From the NCBI GenBank assembly GCA_951394405.1, contig OX596340.1, forward strand, positions 2,604,001 to 2,668,000: a stretch of DNA of 64,000 bases, in the 5' to 3' direction. The notes under the pieces are model-generated. The model saw only the letters and a list, made by a program, of their open reading frames with translations, did no database searches and was not told the DNA's origin. This document shows, piece by piece, positions 12,816 to 23,470 of this stretch (its first letter is position 1; each line of letters begins with the position of its first letter). This DNA is from Coprinellus micaceus (lineage: Eukaryota; Basidiomycota; Agaricomycetes; Agaricales; Psathyrellaceae). The position numbers and the translations under genes were made by a program.

Positions 12816-14601
12816 ATGTGGTCCTCAAACCGCACAATCTCAGCCGGGGACACCGTCATCATCTGGATGACTCGGGACAACCTCGAACCCCTCACCATAA
12901 CCCCCAACGCCATCCTCCACAACAAATTCGGCGTATTTCCCCACAACTCCCTCCTCGGTCTACCTTACGGTTCGAAAGTGCGTTCTTCCGCACCCTCGAA
13001 CTCCGGTAGGCGAGGCGAAAGTAATACCGGGGGAGGGTTTTTGTATGTCTTGAGGCCGACGCCGGAGCTTTGGACGCTTGCGCTGCCACATCGGACGCAG
13101 ATTTTGTATATCGCCGATATTAGCTTCGTGGTGGCGCATTTGGGGATTGGACCGGGGAAGAGGGTCGTGGAGGCGGGCACGGGGAGTGGGTCGTTCAGCC
13201 ATAGCGTTGCGAGGACTGTGGGGAACCAGGGAAAGTTGTATACGTTTGAGTTTCATGAACAGCGGGCGATTAAGGCGCAGGCAGAGTTTGAGAAGCATGG
13301 GTTGAGCGTCCCAGCGACGGCTTTGGATGGAGGGGAAGGTGAGGGAGGGGAAGAGGGCGAAGGAAGGACAGGGATTGTGAGGTTGCAGCATAGGAACGTG
13401 TGTAAAGATGGGTTTGGGAGCGATTTGGAGGAGAGGGAGGAGGTGGACGCGGTGTTTTTGGATTTGCCAGCGCCATGGGAGGCCGTTGGGTGGGCGACGA
13501 AGGTTATGAGGGTGTGTCTATCTCATTCGTCTTTCGCACTGTCTTTTGTATTAACGAAGAGTTGGGGATTGTAGAAGGATTGGGTATCGAGGATATGTTG
13601 TTTTAGCCCGTGTATTGAACAGGTTATTAGGACGGTTACGGCGCTAAATGACGCCGGGTTCTCAGGTACGTTTCTCCCCCGCCTCCCACACCTCATTGTC
13701 ATCTAACCTCCCCTCCTTCCCTTCCTCTTCCCCTCATCCACTCTCCCACTCTTCTTCCACCTCTTCCCCTCCCTAACCCACCCTACGCAATCCAACCTAA
13801 ACGGAACCAGAAATCACAATGTTCGAAACCCTCCTCCGGCCCATGGACGTCACCTCCACCCCCTCCCTCCCCTCCATCAACGACGTCACCGCACGGCTCA
13901 AAGCTGCCGAAGTAAAACGCGAGGATAAGCGCCTCAGGCAGATCGCGCAGAATAGGGAACGGGAAGCTAAAGAGGCTAAGGAGGCCTTTGCCAGGGGAGA
14001 GGTACTAGCGTCTTCGGTGAAGCGGAAGCAGGAGGATGGTGATGAGGCGAAGGGTGGGGATGAAGGGGAGGTGGAAAAGAAGAGGGTTAAGACGAGTAAC
14101 GGAGTGGGAGAGATTCAGGTTGACGGTGACCTACCCGCGATTCCGGTTATCTCGACGACCCAGATCACACTTTCTCAAATCCTCGCGCCTACTTCGACTT
14201 CGGCTTCCTTCCCCGCTGCATCTTCTACACCGGCACTCCCATCAGCGACGCCTACTCCAGCGCCAACAACCACTCCTGCTCCTGTACCGTCACCATCACC
14301 GTTTCCAAAACCCCCAGCAGGGAAGATCTCCGTCTCAAAGGCCCTCCCGGAGGTCCGCGGCCACACGTCGTACCTCACGTTCGCAACGCTTGTGCCGTAC
14401 GCGTATGCCAAGAAGCTCAAGTTGAAAGGCGGCGAGGCGGCTCGAGCTTCGCAAGAGACAACAAAAAAGAACAGGGTAGCGGAAGTGCCTCAGAGCGAGA
14501 ACCAGAACTTGGAGGCTGCGGTGCCGGGGCCCCGCGGGAGTGCGAGTGTGAGCCACGCTACCAGTGCGGAGCCGGAGGAGAAGGCGACGGGGTCTACGTG
14601 A
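12816..14601 (+). CDS. TRM61: tRNA (adenine58-N1)-methyltransferase catalytic subunit
   Basis: Catalytic subunit (also called GCD14) of the Trm6-Trm61 complex that makes m1A58 in tRNAs, notably initiator tRNA, in the nucleus. Three exons: 12816-13511, 13575-13665, 13811-14601, phases consistent, 525 residues. The start MWSSNRTI fits the family; the longer open frame to 12393 is UTR. S-adenosylmethionine motif I is VVEAGTGSGSFSHSVAR, the acidic end of motif II is LYTFEFHEQRA, and the active-site motif is AVFLDLPAPWEA. ICCFSPCIEQV, split by an intron, and RGHTSYLTFATL are family hallmarks. A Pro/Ala/Thr-rich insertion of about 100 residues precedes the last motif, making it longer than yeast Trm61. 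Confidence 0.94.
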
Positions 14602-15286
14602 GGTAGTGAGGTGGTTACCGCTGCTTTGTTTATGCAACAACAAAAGAGGCCAGGACTGTGGTACGGAAGGATGGTGAGGAAATGAGGTCCACGGTCGGAA
14701 GCGAAGGTGGAAGAGGAGATAAAACAGCTATCAGCGTCGGATGCAAGCCGTCGAAAGCACGGTTTGGGTATGAGTGTGGGATAGGAAATGAGGGAGGGAA
14801 GAGAATGAGGGCGGACATGAGTGTGGGACGGGAACGTGTCCCGAGGATCTGTTTGCGAAGGAGGGAATGAGAGAAGACCAGGGAAGAAGAAAAGAGTGGG
14901 GTGAAGCGGATGCAAATCCCACCAGAGTCGGCCTCGGTTCTCGGGAGCGAGCAGAACTGAAAACGTGGTGAATCTCGATGCGCGGAACCGAGCCAGTGCG
15001 TGGTTTGAAGGGAGGGGAGGGGTGGAGATCCTCAGAAGTTCGGTTGGCGGGCTAGATCGTGGAGATGGGCAGTTTACGTCTCGGTCGTGGAGGATCCGAG
15101 GGCTTGTATGGTGCCTCCCATCGTCATGCGCACCACTGAATTAGGGTCGTTTCCCCTCCATAGTTCGGTACAAGCGGGACGGGGCATGATCTAGAAAGCC
15201 TCAAGTGATTATGCCAGTAGCTCGACTCGTTTACATCAGTGCGCCGCCTTGCTGACAACAAGTCGAATCCCCTTCTCTCGTCGCAT
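14602..15286. other. Intergenic, convergent gap between TRM61 and the hydrolase gene
   Basis: About 685 bp between convergent 3' ends. Purine-rich on the + strand; the long minus-strand frames come from this bias. No gene seen. Confidence 0.5.
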
Positions 15287-16525
15287 TTACAGTAACGCAG
15301 CTCGATGAACAAACTCCACAACCTTCTCAAACACATTGCCGAACTTCTCCTCCGCGTCAGGCGCGAGGTCGAAGGAATGCTCTACGCCGGGAACCTCTAT
15401 CAACAGGTCCTCCACCGCTCCTGAGCCCGAAGCATCCTTTCCATCGATTTCATGCCTGGAGGATTTTAAGAGTCGGTAAAGGTTGCGCGACTCGTGGATG
15501 GGAACGGCTGTATCGTCTGTTCCATGGATGAGGACCGTTGGAGGCCATCTTCTGGCGTCGTCTTTTCTGTTGCCGAAGCTGAATTGAGGGAATAACCTCA
15601 AGTGCCTCTCCCCGATGATTTTCTCCGCTTCACTTTCCACCATTGCTTCAGATCGCATCTCTAAAGCTTCACGCAACCGTGCACTCAAACTTGGCTCATG
15701 CTCGCCCGTATAATAATCGATGTAGGTCCCCACCTGGAGATACAGCCTCGCGAGGAGCATGCGCGGGTTGCAGGGGTAGCCCGGCTTTGTCGGGTGGGTT
15801 GGCGAGTTGTATGAGAGAGGGGAATCTGAAGTTGGTACCAGAGACTCAGGGGCGGAAGGGTATGGATAGACGAAAGAGCGCAGAGGGGGGTCGGAAGGTG
15901 AGAGAAGCTCGTAGTGTGGAGTCTGATGAAAGGGTGCTTTAACATGACATCTTGGTAGACGGGGTTATGGGGAGAGATATCTACCAAGAAGTCACCTCCC
16001 ATCCCGTAGCATGAGAGAACGGCTACTGGGCGAGGGCCGTTGCAGTGCATCGCAGCGATGTAAGCGCACAGGCCGCCTGCACTCACACCCGCCACAACAA
16101 TGGCTCCTCGCCGAACCTTCATTTCCTTCCCTTCCAGTTCTCGGAAGGTGAAAGTAAGGCTGGGGTCGTTTAGGAACGCCCATAGATCCACAATGTCCTC
16201 GGCAATTTCATGCCCGGTGCTGGGAGGGAGGAGGCGGTAGTCGGCTGAGATGAATAGGTATCCTTTACCTGTGAATCTTTCTGACAATGCGCTCGTCAAC
16301 GATGTACGTTCTATCAATTAGAGACGCGGGCCTACTCTTCATCCAATAAGGGAACCAACTCGAGCGGTTCCCAACAGTGAGCCCGCCTCCATGGAAGAAG
16401 AGAACCGCAGGCGCTTCCTGAATCGCCGAGTCCTTGTCGACGACGCCAGGTAACGATGGCGAAGGTGGGTAGACGTCAACCTGGAGGTCCAGGCCAGAGA
16501 CTTGCTTGTAAATGAGCGTAATCAT
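15287..16525 (-). CDS. Alpha/beta hydrolase (HGGG-type esterase/lipase)
   Basis: Predicted serine esterase of the hormone-sensitive-lipase type. Three exons on the minus strand: 16336-16525, 15985-16280, 15287-15922, all phases matching, 373 residues. The start MITLIYKQVSG at 16525 is preferred to the in-frame ATG at 16558. Oxyanion-hole motif HGGGLTVG, second-shell ISADYRL, nucleophile elbow GVSAGG (Ser), acid in HGTDDTAVP (Asp), and catalytic His in PGVEHSFD are all present and in order. No signal peptide, so probably cytosolic. The natural substrate cannot be told from sequence. Convergent with TRM61. Confidence 0.88.
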
Positions 16526-17090
16526 GGTGGTCGCAGTCAAGAAGGGTGGACATGTCAAGCGCCCGTGATGAAGAAGCGCCCATTTCGGCTTGGTTGATCG
16601 AGCAAATAAACAACAAATAATGTGTCATGCCCGACGGAGTCCACATTGCTCCCCACTCCTTGTGGACCTGGCATTCGACGCCAACGAGTTTCTAGAAAGC
16701 GTGAATACTCTCCAATGGAACACCTGGCCAAGCCTACAGTAGCTACAGCGATTGAGTTTCGTACGCATACGCAGGCTCAACGCAGGCTGGCCGGTTTCTT
16801 GAGATGCGGTAAGTTTGGCACCCTGTTTGTCCCATGAACGACCGGCTGGTCTCTACTCTTAACGGATTGGATGGGGGAAACACATAGTTTCACTACTTCC
16901 CCAGGTTATACAAATATGGGACAGTAAGTATGAGTTCAGGAACGAAATAGGATCCAGTAACTTTGACAAGAAAACGCGTTTGTTTTCCCCTACTCTGTAG
17001 AGCGACGGTCGATACTTAACACAGGGGGGTAAATGTGAGGCGTAGGTCTAGTGATTGCAGGGGACTCACGGACAGGCTCCTCCCTAGGTC
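16526..17090. other. Intergenic, hydrolase promoter to F-box E 3' end
   Basis: About 560 bp. Contains the upstream region of the minus-strand hydrolase gene. No gene or repeat recognised. Confidence 0.45.
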
Positions 17091-18815
17091 TCAATAATCA
17101 TCTGCGGAATCATACTCAAGCCCAGCGAGGTACAAGTATCGCTTGTCGTCCTTTTCCCATCCTTCCCGATCATGAGGTGAAAGCTTCAAGTCGATGCCTC
17201 GAGCTTCAGCGAAGGCTCGTAGAAGCGGAATTTCTGCAGGCTCTTTCAGCCTCGTTATTTCCAGGGTTTTGAGCCCTCGCAGTGGAGTGGGGTTGGCTTC
17301 GATGAGTTCAGCGAAGTCATTTTTGGCTTCCCCGAGCAGGGAGATCCATTCTAGCTTGAGATGGGTGAGGGAATGAAGATCGCGGATCACACGACGCAGA
17401 GCGCCAGGGAGGAAGGAGGCCCCTTTGATGTGGAGGTTTTGTAGGGTCGACGGTGAAGTGCGATCCCCGTGGATGAAATCGGCGAGGGGGTTCACATCAT
17501 GTTGGTCGCGGTGGTGGTGGTGGTGATAATGGTGAGGGTGGGGGTGATGGTGGTGATGGTGGTGGTGAATGTCATCTTCAATGTCCAAACCAAAGGTCTC
17601 GCAATTGCCACTGCCGTCAACAAATCCGTCTTCACCAAAAGAGATGAATAAATCCACCAAATTCGGGAACTTGATCAGTTTCAGATCTTGCATGGATTCA
17701 CCAACGACTTGGCACAGACGCAATCGACGGAGTTGAAGAAGGGATACCCCATCTCGGTTGAAATGTTGCGGCACAGAGAAACTATCCATGTCGTTGGTGA
17801 AGACACCGCTTGACAATTCGATTTCGAGGGTCTCTAGGTTTTCGCAGTGCTGGAGCGTGGTGAAGACTGTTGAGGCAGGAATACTGGGAGCGTCGAAGCG
17901 CAACTCCAGACTGGTTAACCCTTGCAGCAGTTTGATCGGGATCTGGAGTGGCCATTCCAGCTGGGCGTCGATCAAGAGGTCATCGTGGTCGTCTTCGTCG
18001 TCTAGGTAGATTGGGAGGTGGAGGGAGAAACTGGTGATGGAGCCTGGGATGAAAGAGAAGGCCTTCCAAGAGGGGCTGTGGTCCGCTCGGTCCACCCACC
18101 CATTCCAAGTGGACGTTATCATTTGGAATGATTGAAGGGAGTTCCAACCGTTCAGCTCAGCTGGGGCCCCAACCTCATGAAGCGAATCGATGAACCGGAG
18201 CAGGCAAGTAGGTGTCGGGCAGTTCAAGACCACAGATCGCCACTCAGCCCCTGCGTGATTCAGGAGTTTTGCCAAGGCATGGTTGTAGAACCGGCAGCGT
18301 TTCCTGTTACAAAGAAGTCGACCGTTGTTCCGATCGATATGACCACATATTGAAGACGAAATCTCCAAGTTCTTCGGCATGCTCCCTCCACAACCCGCCC
18401 ACGCCGACAGAGACTCGTAGGTCAGCCCTGGCGCGTCAGCTTTCACCCATATATCACACCAAAGCGCGGGGGTGAGTCGAGCAGCGTCGCGCCACTTCTT
18501 GCAAACCAGTAACAACCGGGTGATATGTCTCTGGTAATTCCTTGGGCGCAACTGGGAAGTAGGCATCCTGAGAAAAATCTCTCCGAGTACCTCGAGTGGG
18601 ATTAGTCGGATTGGTGCAAATATCGACTTTAAGAACCCAAGGTGTGCTGTCTTGTCGTCGAGCTGGGCCCGAAGGAACCCGAGTCGGCGCGATAGGTGGC
18701 TATTATTGTCCTCTAGCTCTTTGATGCTTGCTCGAATCACACGAGCTTCTTGAGTTGTGGGTGGGTTATTGTTTCCGGCGAGGGGATGCTGGGTCGCAGG
18801 TGTAGAGGCAGACAT
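17091..18815 (-). CDS. F-box-like protein with polyhistidine tract (paralogue E)
   Basis: Single-exon gene of 574 codons starting MSASTPATQHP. N-terminal heptads (SIKELEDNNSHLSRRLGFL), F-box-like domain APIRLIPLEVLGEIF and LVCKKWRDAARLTPALWCDI, then ICGHID in place of CGGV, and the leucine-rich body. Near residue 430 it carries a run of about 18 His broken by Pro and Tyr, encoded by an imprecise CAC/CAT repeat at about 17505-17575, at a site where the other copies have only a short acidic loop. The tail RYLYLAGLEYDSADDY is intact. First member of the minus-strand arm of the cluster. Confidence 0.86.
   Translation of the reverse strand: MSASTPATQHPLAGNNNPPTTQEARVIRASIKELEDNNSHLSRRLGFLRAQLDDKTAHLGFLKSIFAPIRLIPLEVLGEIFLRMPTSQLRPRNYQRHITRLLLVCKKWRDAARLTPALWCDIWVKADAPGLTYESLSAWAGCGGSMPKNLEISSSICGHIDRNNGRLLCNRKRCRFYNHALAKLLNHAGAEWRSVVLNCPTPTCLLRFIDSLHEVGAPAELNGWNSLQSFQMITSTWNGWVDRADHSPSWKAFSFIPGSITSFSLHLPIYLDDEDDHDDLLIDAQLEWPLQIPIKLLQGLTSLELRFDAPSIPASTVFTTLQHCENLETLEIELSSGVFTNDMDSFSVPQHFNRDGVSLLQLRRLRLCQVVGESMQDLKLIKFPNLVDLFISFGEDGFVDGSGNCETFGLDIEDDIHHHHHHHHPHPHHYHHHHHRDQHDVNPLADFIHGDRTSPSTLQNLHIKGASFLPGALRRVIRDLHSLTHLKLEWISLLGEAKNDFAELIEANPTPLRGLKTLEITRLKEPAEIPLLRAFAEARGIDLKLSPHDREGWEKDDKRYLYLAGLEYDSADDY
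17500..17575 (-). repeat. CAC/CAT microsatellite coding a His-rich tract in F-box E
   Basis: Imperfect trinucleotide repeat (GTG/ATG on the + strand) that stays in frame and encodes a His-rich segment with isolated Pro and Tyr. Intact flanking frame shows the expansion is tolerated. Confidence 0.8.
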
Positions 18816-19148
18816 TGTGGGGTGAAAGACGAAAGGGAAGCAATGGGCCGGGAGATATTTCCGCTGTCAGACCGTTGAAACCCCGCGCTGAGCTCCGATT
18901 TCGGGCACTGGACTGTGGCTGCCTGACTTAGCATAAACCGACTTCAAACACTGCTACGGTTGACCGTACATATAGGTAAAATCTCAAACGAAGTCGGTTT
19001 CCAGTGTTAACAAAGTGCGTGACCCCTACCATCGATCATTCCAAGAAACGAGGCTATGGGCAATGTTTAAAACGATGGTTGGAGGATGGGGCTCAAACTT
19101 GGCTCAAGCAATAGTAAGGTAAGGAGAGGGCGAACGATTGTGGGTTAT
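18816..19148. other. Intergenic, F-box E promoter to F-box F 3' end, with inverted repeat
   Basis: Holds an 11-bp inverted repeat: AAACCGACTTC at 18935-18945 and GAAGTCGGTTT at 18990-19000, 44-nt spacer. No gene. Confidence 0.5.
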
Positions 19149-20831
19149 TCACAAATCCCACCAAATCGCGCCTGACGGATTCCAATATTTCTCGTCCGAA
19201 TCCCATCCATCAAGCGCTCCATACAGCTTATCGTCCTCCTTCTGCTGCTCCAGCGCCACCACGTGGTCGTGATACGTGAGGGTCAAGTCGATGTGCCTCT
19301 CCTCTACGAAGGCACGCAAAGAAGGAATTTCGAAATCAGGGGAATGCTTGAGGTTGATAATCTCCAGGGTCTTGAGGTCGGGCATGCACAGCGGCGATTG
19401 AATTATGAGGTTGGAAAATGAGTCGTCGGGGGTGTGGGACAGGAGTTGCAACCATTCCAACCTGAGGTGAGTGAGGGAACGCAGTTCGCGTAGTAGGTGG
19501 AATAGCAGGTCTCCGTAGAAAGAGGCGGCTTTGATGTGAAGTACGCGCAGGGGACTTTCCGCGTCACGACCTCCGCGGACAAAGTCGATGAGTTCCTTCG
19601 CATCGGGTGCCCGATCCCATTCGCTATCCATGCTATAGGGGGTTGGTCCACGCCTTCCCATTTTATGCGCCTCGTCGTCCTGCTCGAGGGATAGGTAGAG
19701 CTCTTGGAGAGACGGCATCTTGAGCGCTTGGAGAGCCCCGAAACACGTGTTGAACTGAGGCAAGTGTAGATACTGCAGTTTAGGGAGCAGAAGTTCCTCT
19801 TTCGTGAAGCGAGTCGTCGGGGGATCGCGCTCAGGAGGCGATACGAAGGAGGTGTTGAAGTCGATCTTCAAGAATTCGAGGTTGGTACAGTGCTGCAGTG
19901 CGTTGAGGATCGATGATCCCGAGATATCCGTGAACTGGCCGAATGACAGCTCAAGGGACGTCAGGCTCCGCAATATAGGTGAAGGGATGCTGAGCGACGA
20001 CCTCCAGCAACCATCGAACCATCCAAGCGTGGTTTGCTTTGGGAGATGAAGTGTCAGCGCCGTCACGGACTCGGGGATGAAGGAAAACAGCTCGTCGGGG
20101 CCGTCGGCGGCAGGCCAGTGACTCCACTTCCTCATGCCTATTTCGATGGAGAGGACGGAGTCCCGAAGCATAGCGGCGGCATCGGGCTCACGGGGTTTCA
20201 GCATCTTGGTCATTTGAAGCAGGCAATCCGGAGAAGGGCAATTGAGAGTGACGCGGCTCCATGTGATCGCAGCTTTCGTCAGAAGTTTGGCGCAGAGAGG
20301 GTTGAGGAAGACGCAATCGCTTCCGGCGCAAGTGTCGACATCATTTTCGTAACCGTCTGGGCCCTTCTTCTCGACCCCGCCGCAAATGGTCGAAGAAATC
20401 TCCAAGCTCCTTGGGACGCTACCTGCCCGGCTAGTCCAAGCGGCGATCGCTTCATATGAAACTGGTGCCAATGCATCAGCCCTCGCCCAGAGGTCGCACC
20501 AGAGCCGCGGGGTAAAACGAGCGGCGTCTCGCCAGGTCTTGCACACCAGCGAGACTTTGGTGACGGAATGTTGGTAGTTCCTCGGACGCTCCTCCGAAGG
20601 CATACACAGAAATATTTCTCCAAGAACTTCTAGGGGGACTCGGCGAACGGGTGCGAGGATCGTTGCCAGCAGATTGAGCTTGCCATCGACATCTTCCAAC
20701 CGGGAGTTTACAGAGTCAGACAATCGACGGCGCTTTCGTTCCAAATCTGCGGCTTGCGCCCGAAGAATAATGGCTTCTTGAGGCGTTGGAGGCGAGTTGC
20801 TTTCCGCTAGTGAGCAGGCGGGCGTAGTCAT
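19149..20831 (-). CDS. F-box-like protein with leucine-rich body (paralogue F)
   Basis: Single-exon gene of 560 codons starting MTTPACSLAESN. N-terminal helix (AADLERKRRRLSDSVNSRL), F-box-like domain APVRRVPLEVLGEIF and LVCKTWRDAARFTPRLWCDL, CGGV motif, leucine-rich body (LTHLRLEWLQLL). The C-terminus resembles copy C (AFVEERHIDLTLTYHDHVVAL) and ends in a Trp-rich tail instead of RYLYLAGL, so C and F form a subgroup although they lie on opposite strands. SCF adaptor by family. Confidence 0.85.
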   Translation of the reverse strand: MTTPACSLAESNSPPTPQEAIILRAQAADLERKRRRLSDSVNSRLEDVDGKLNLLATILAPVRRVPLEVLGEIFLCMPSEERPRNYQHSVTKVSLVCKTWRDAARFTPRLWCDLWARADALAPVSYEAIAAWTSRAGSVPRSLEISSTICGGVEKKGPDGYENDVDTCAGSDCVFLNPLCAKLLTKAAITWSRVTLNCPSPDCLLQMTKMLKPREPDAAAMLRDSVLSIEIGMRKWSHWPAADGPDELFSFIPESVTALTLHLPKQTTLGWFDGCWRSSLSIPSPILRSLTSLELSFGQFTDISGSSILNALQHCTNLEFLKIDFNTSFVSPPERDPPTTRFTKEELLLPKLQYLHLPQFNTCFGALQALKMPSLQELYLSLEQDDEAHKMGRRGPTPYSMDSEWDRAPDAKELIDFVRGGRDAESPLRVLHIKAASFYGDLLFHLLRELRSLTHLRLEWLQLLSHTPDDSFSNLIIQSPLCMPDLKTLEIINLKHSPDFEIPSLRAFVEERHIDLTLTYHDHVVALEQQKEDDKLYGALDGWDSDEKYWNPSGAIWWDL

Positions 20832-21313
20832 AGTGGTTGGACGGGAGGAAGAAACCTCGAGAAAACGATTGAAAATTCGAAGCCACTTGCTTCAAAGTCC
20901 GCTCTAACCTCCGATACCGCGGTTGATTCAGGCGCCTAGAACTCATTTGCTGGGCGACAGACTGCGACACAGTCACTTTCTTGCCTGTGTTCTACCCACC
21001 TTTAAATCGTCTGTTGCTTTCTCGCCCACACGATCATATCAACTGTGGTCTAAATAAAGTAGCCTTCGCCGGGCGGCAGCCCCTCACCAGGTCTAGTACC
21101 AACCGGTGAGGGCCAAGTCGGTTCCCCTCGCTTGCGGGAAGGCAAAGCGTCGACACGCGGCTGGCCGTTGGTCCATTCCTCGCTTCAACTATACCACGGC
21201 CTCCAGTTTCGTAAGTGAGTCCTGAGATGATGAAAAAATGAGAGGTCACTTGAGAGGCATGAAACTCGTGGGCTGGAAACTCACGTCGACGTCCGCCAAG
21301 GTCACACCCCTCA
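20832..21313. other. Intergenic, F-box F promoter to F-box G 3' end
   Basis: About 480 bp between two minus-strand paralogues. No gene, RNA or repeat recognised. Confidence 0.45.
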
Positions 21314-22828
21314 TCAATCCGCCCCCTCGCAGTCCACAGAATCGCATCTTGAAGTCTTCAGTGTGATTCCACGTGCCTTAACAAAGCCATCCAGGCCGAA
21401 AAGCTTGGAAGGGTTGGTATGGAGGCGTAGTAAGTGCAGCATTTTGAGTTTAGGCAGCAAATTATTCGACGAAATGTTCGCGAACAGATCGTTGGTGAAG
21501 ACGACATTGTCGAGGATGAGGAGGTTGATGTTGGAGAGATTTTGCAGTGCATTTAGCATCGTATCGGCTTGGAAGACGCCCCCACGAATATGGAGGGTTT
21601 GTAAAGTGGACTGGCTTGGGTTTGGCCCCCGTACGAAGGTTGCGAACGAAGTACCGAGGTCCGGGGTGATCTCATTGTCGTTGGAGTTTAGGTGTTCGGG
21701 AGCCCAGTCCTCGTCGCCGAACTGAATTCCCAGGAAAGCAATGTTTGGCATCTTTAGGAACTTCAACCTCTTCATTGCAGACGTCTCGACATCCAGGAGC
21801 CACATGGTTTTGAGTTTCTGCAGAACGAGACCATCTCGAGTGATGTTCCGCACAAACGCGTCTTGAGGTTCCCATTCCAGGAAGCCACCCCCTGTGTGGA
21901 CTTCCAAGGTTTCGAGGTTGGTGCAGTACTGCAATATCTGAAAGATCTGGACTGCATCCCAGTCGCACGTGAGGATCAAAGTCGTGAGGCGCTTGTACGT
22001 GGTTGGCGATATGTTGAGTTCCAGGTCAGAACGGTCGAGAAATATGTTGTCAACCCATGGTAAGTCCAAGTGGAGGCTCCTGATTGAGGCGGGGAAAAGG
22101 CGGGAGAAGGTTCCAGGGGGGATATTCTCCCACTCGCAATTCCAATGGCTCCAAGTCACAACAAACGATTTGATGGAGCGCCAGGGAGAGGCGTAGATCA
22201 AATCAAGGGCGGCCACCAAGTTCTTGAAGCATTGAGGAGTAGGGCATATGAGGTTGACCCTCTCTAGGTTTGACGTCGTCTTCAAGAGCTTCGCAATGAC
22301 GGGTTTCGAGAAATAACATCTGTTCCCCCGACAATGGTCGCGCCCCTCGGTGTCCTGACGCCCACATTCTCGTGAATACACAACCAGGCTACGTGGCAAC
22401 CCTCCCGAGTGCCCGATCCAGGAACTGACCACATCGTATGCAAGGGTTGGGACCGATGGATCGATGGTCGTTTCCTTCCACAGCCTCGGGACGAGGTGAG
22501 CAGCCTCCCGCCAACCCTTGGACACCTGGCATATATGGGCGAGCATGCTCTGCTTTCTGTCCCCCATAGCGTGAACGAATATCTCCCCGAGAACCTCCAA
22601 TGGCATCCGGCGTAAGGGCGAGAGCATTGGCTTGAAAAATTGGCGCTCGTGCTCGAGGTCCTGAAGGGTTGCCTCGAGGGCTCGGAGCTTGGAGCGGACT
22701 TCAGCGGCGTTCTTCTCGATGCCGCCCACTATTTCGCGAATGAGGGTAGCATCTTGAGCGCTCGGCGGGTTGTTCGTCCTTGCGAGGCGGCCAAGGGCCC
22801 TGTGAAATTCGGATGTCGTGGATGCCAT
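21314..22828 (-). CDS. F-box-like protein, divergent (paralogue G)
   Basis: Single-exon gene of 504 codons starting MASTTSEFHRALG. Strong N-terminal heptads (VRSKLRALEATLQDLEHER), F-box-like domain SPLRRMPLEVLGEIF and CQVSKGWREAAHLVPRLW, a CGRQ motif where others have CGGV, and a leucine-rich body. It is the most diverged intact copy: shorter, its C-terminus (FVKARGITLKTSRCDS) has no RYLYLAGL or DED tail, and LYDLHSL-type repeats are rewritten. Probably a distinct older lineage within the cluster. Confidence 0.82.
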   Translation of the reverse strand: MASTTSEFHRALGRLARTNNPPSAQDATLIREIVGGIEKNAAEVRSKLRALEATLQDLEHERQFFKPMLSPLRRMPLEVLGEIFVHAMGDRKQSMLAHICQVSKGWREAAHLVPRLWKETTIDPSVPTLAYDVVSSWIGHSGGLPRSLVVYSRECGRQDTEGRDHCRGNRCYFSKPVIAKLLKTTSNLERVNLICPTPQCFKNLVAALDLIYASPWRSIKSFVVTWSHWNCEWENIPPGTFSRLFPASIRSLHLDLPWVDNIFLDRSDLELNISPTTYKRLTTLILTCDWDAVQIFQILQYCTNLETLEVHTGGGFLEWEPQDAFVRNITRDGLVLQKLKTMWLLDVETSAMKRLKFLKMPNIAFLGIQFGDEDWAPEHLNSNDNEITPDLGTSFATFVRGPNPSQSTLQTLHIRGGVFQADTMLNALQNLSNINLLILDNVVFTNDLFANISSNNLLPKLKMLHLLRLHTNPSKLFGLDGFVKARGITLKTSRCDSVDCEGAD

Positions 22829-23156
22829 GCCGATGTATGCCCGGAGTAGAAAGCGAGAGAGCGAACTTCGATTTCATCCAGGGGTCCTCAAGGAGCAGTA
22901 GAGTTGAGCAACCTCGTGGAAAGAGCGACGATCAGAGCAAATCTCATTCCGGACTGGAAAAGCGGCGTCAGTGTAAACAATGATAAACATCATTATGGAT
23001 GACCGAAGAGATGATATCATATGTGACAAACGTATTGTGGTAACGATAATCCTGGCTATGGGTCGGCAGCAGCCAGAAGAGAACATCGTGTAACAACGGA
23101 AAGAAAGGAATGGGTTTTCTGAGAGGACATGCCAGGACCGCTCCTACTGGGCGGCC
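22829..23156. other. Intergenic, F-box G promoter to remnant
   Basis: Nothing recognised apart from the expected promoter space of the gene at 22828. Confidence 0.4.
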
Positions 23157-23470
23157 TTAGTCGCTCTCCTCAGGCTTGCACCTCGGATGGCGAGAAAACG
23201 ACAGTTCGATGCGTCTCTCTTCGACGAATTCTTGGAGATGGAGGATCTCATCTACCCTCTCAATCCATATGTTCTGAAGGCTGAGCACACTAAGCCTCGG
23301 TAAACTTGAATCCAACTTGGACAATTTGAGGAACTCGTCGTTCTCCATCTCAACCTCGTCTAAGGTGAGGCGCGTGAGCGATGCGAGGTCCTTCAGAGCA
23401 TCGAACAGCACATTGCGGTAGAACACGATCTGTTTTACCTGGACACTATAAGTGGACAGGTTTAGACTAA
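23157..23470 (-). pseudogene. F-box-like family remnant (C-terminal leucine-rich part only)
   Basis: Reads LSTYSVQVKQIVFYRNVLFD, then LKDLASLTRLTLDEVEM, SLPRLSVLSLQNI and EFVEERRIELSFSRHP to a stop. These align with the last 110 or so residues of the intact copies (LHIKGASFLPGALRRVI; SLTHLKLEW; LKTLEITRL; AEARGIDLKLS). No F-box or upstream body is found up to 24 kb, and the frame is closed just upstream. A broken paralogue at the end of the cluster, next to the Helitron. Confidence 0.7.

Noticed and set aside
17500..17575. Regularly spaced repeat considered as a CRISPR array
   Set aside because: Trinucleotide coding microsatellite in a eukaryotic gene, no spacers.
17469..17651. Plus-strand ORF rich in Val/Met
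   Set aside because: Antisense shadow of the His-codon repeat in F-box E.
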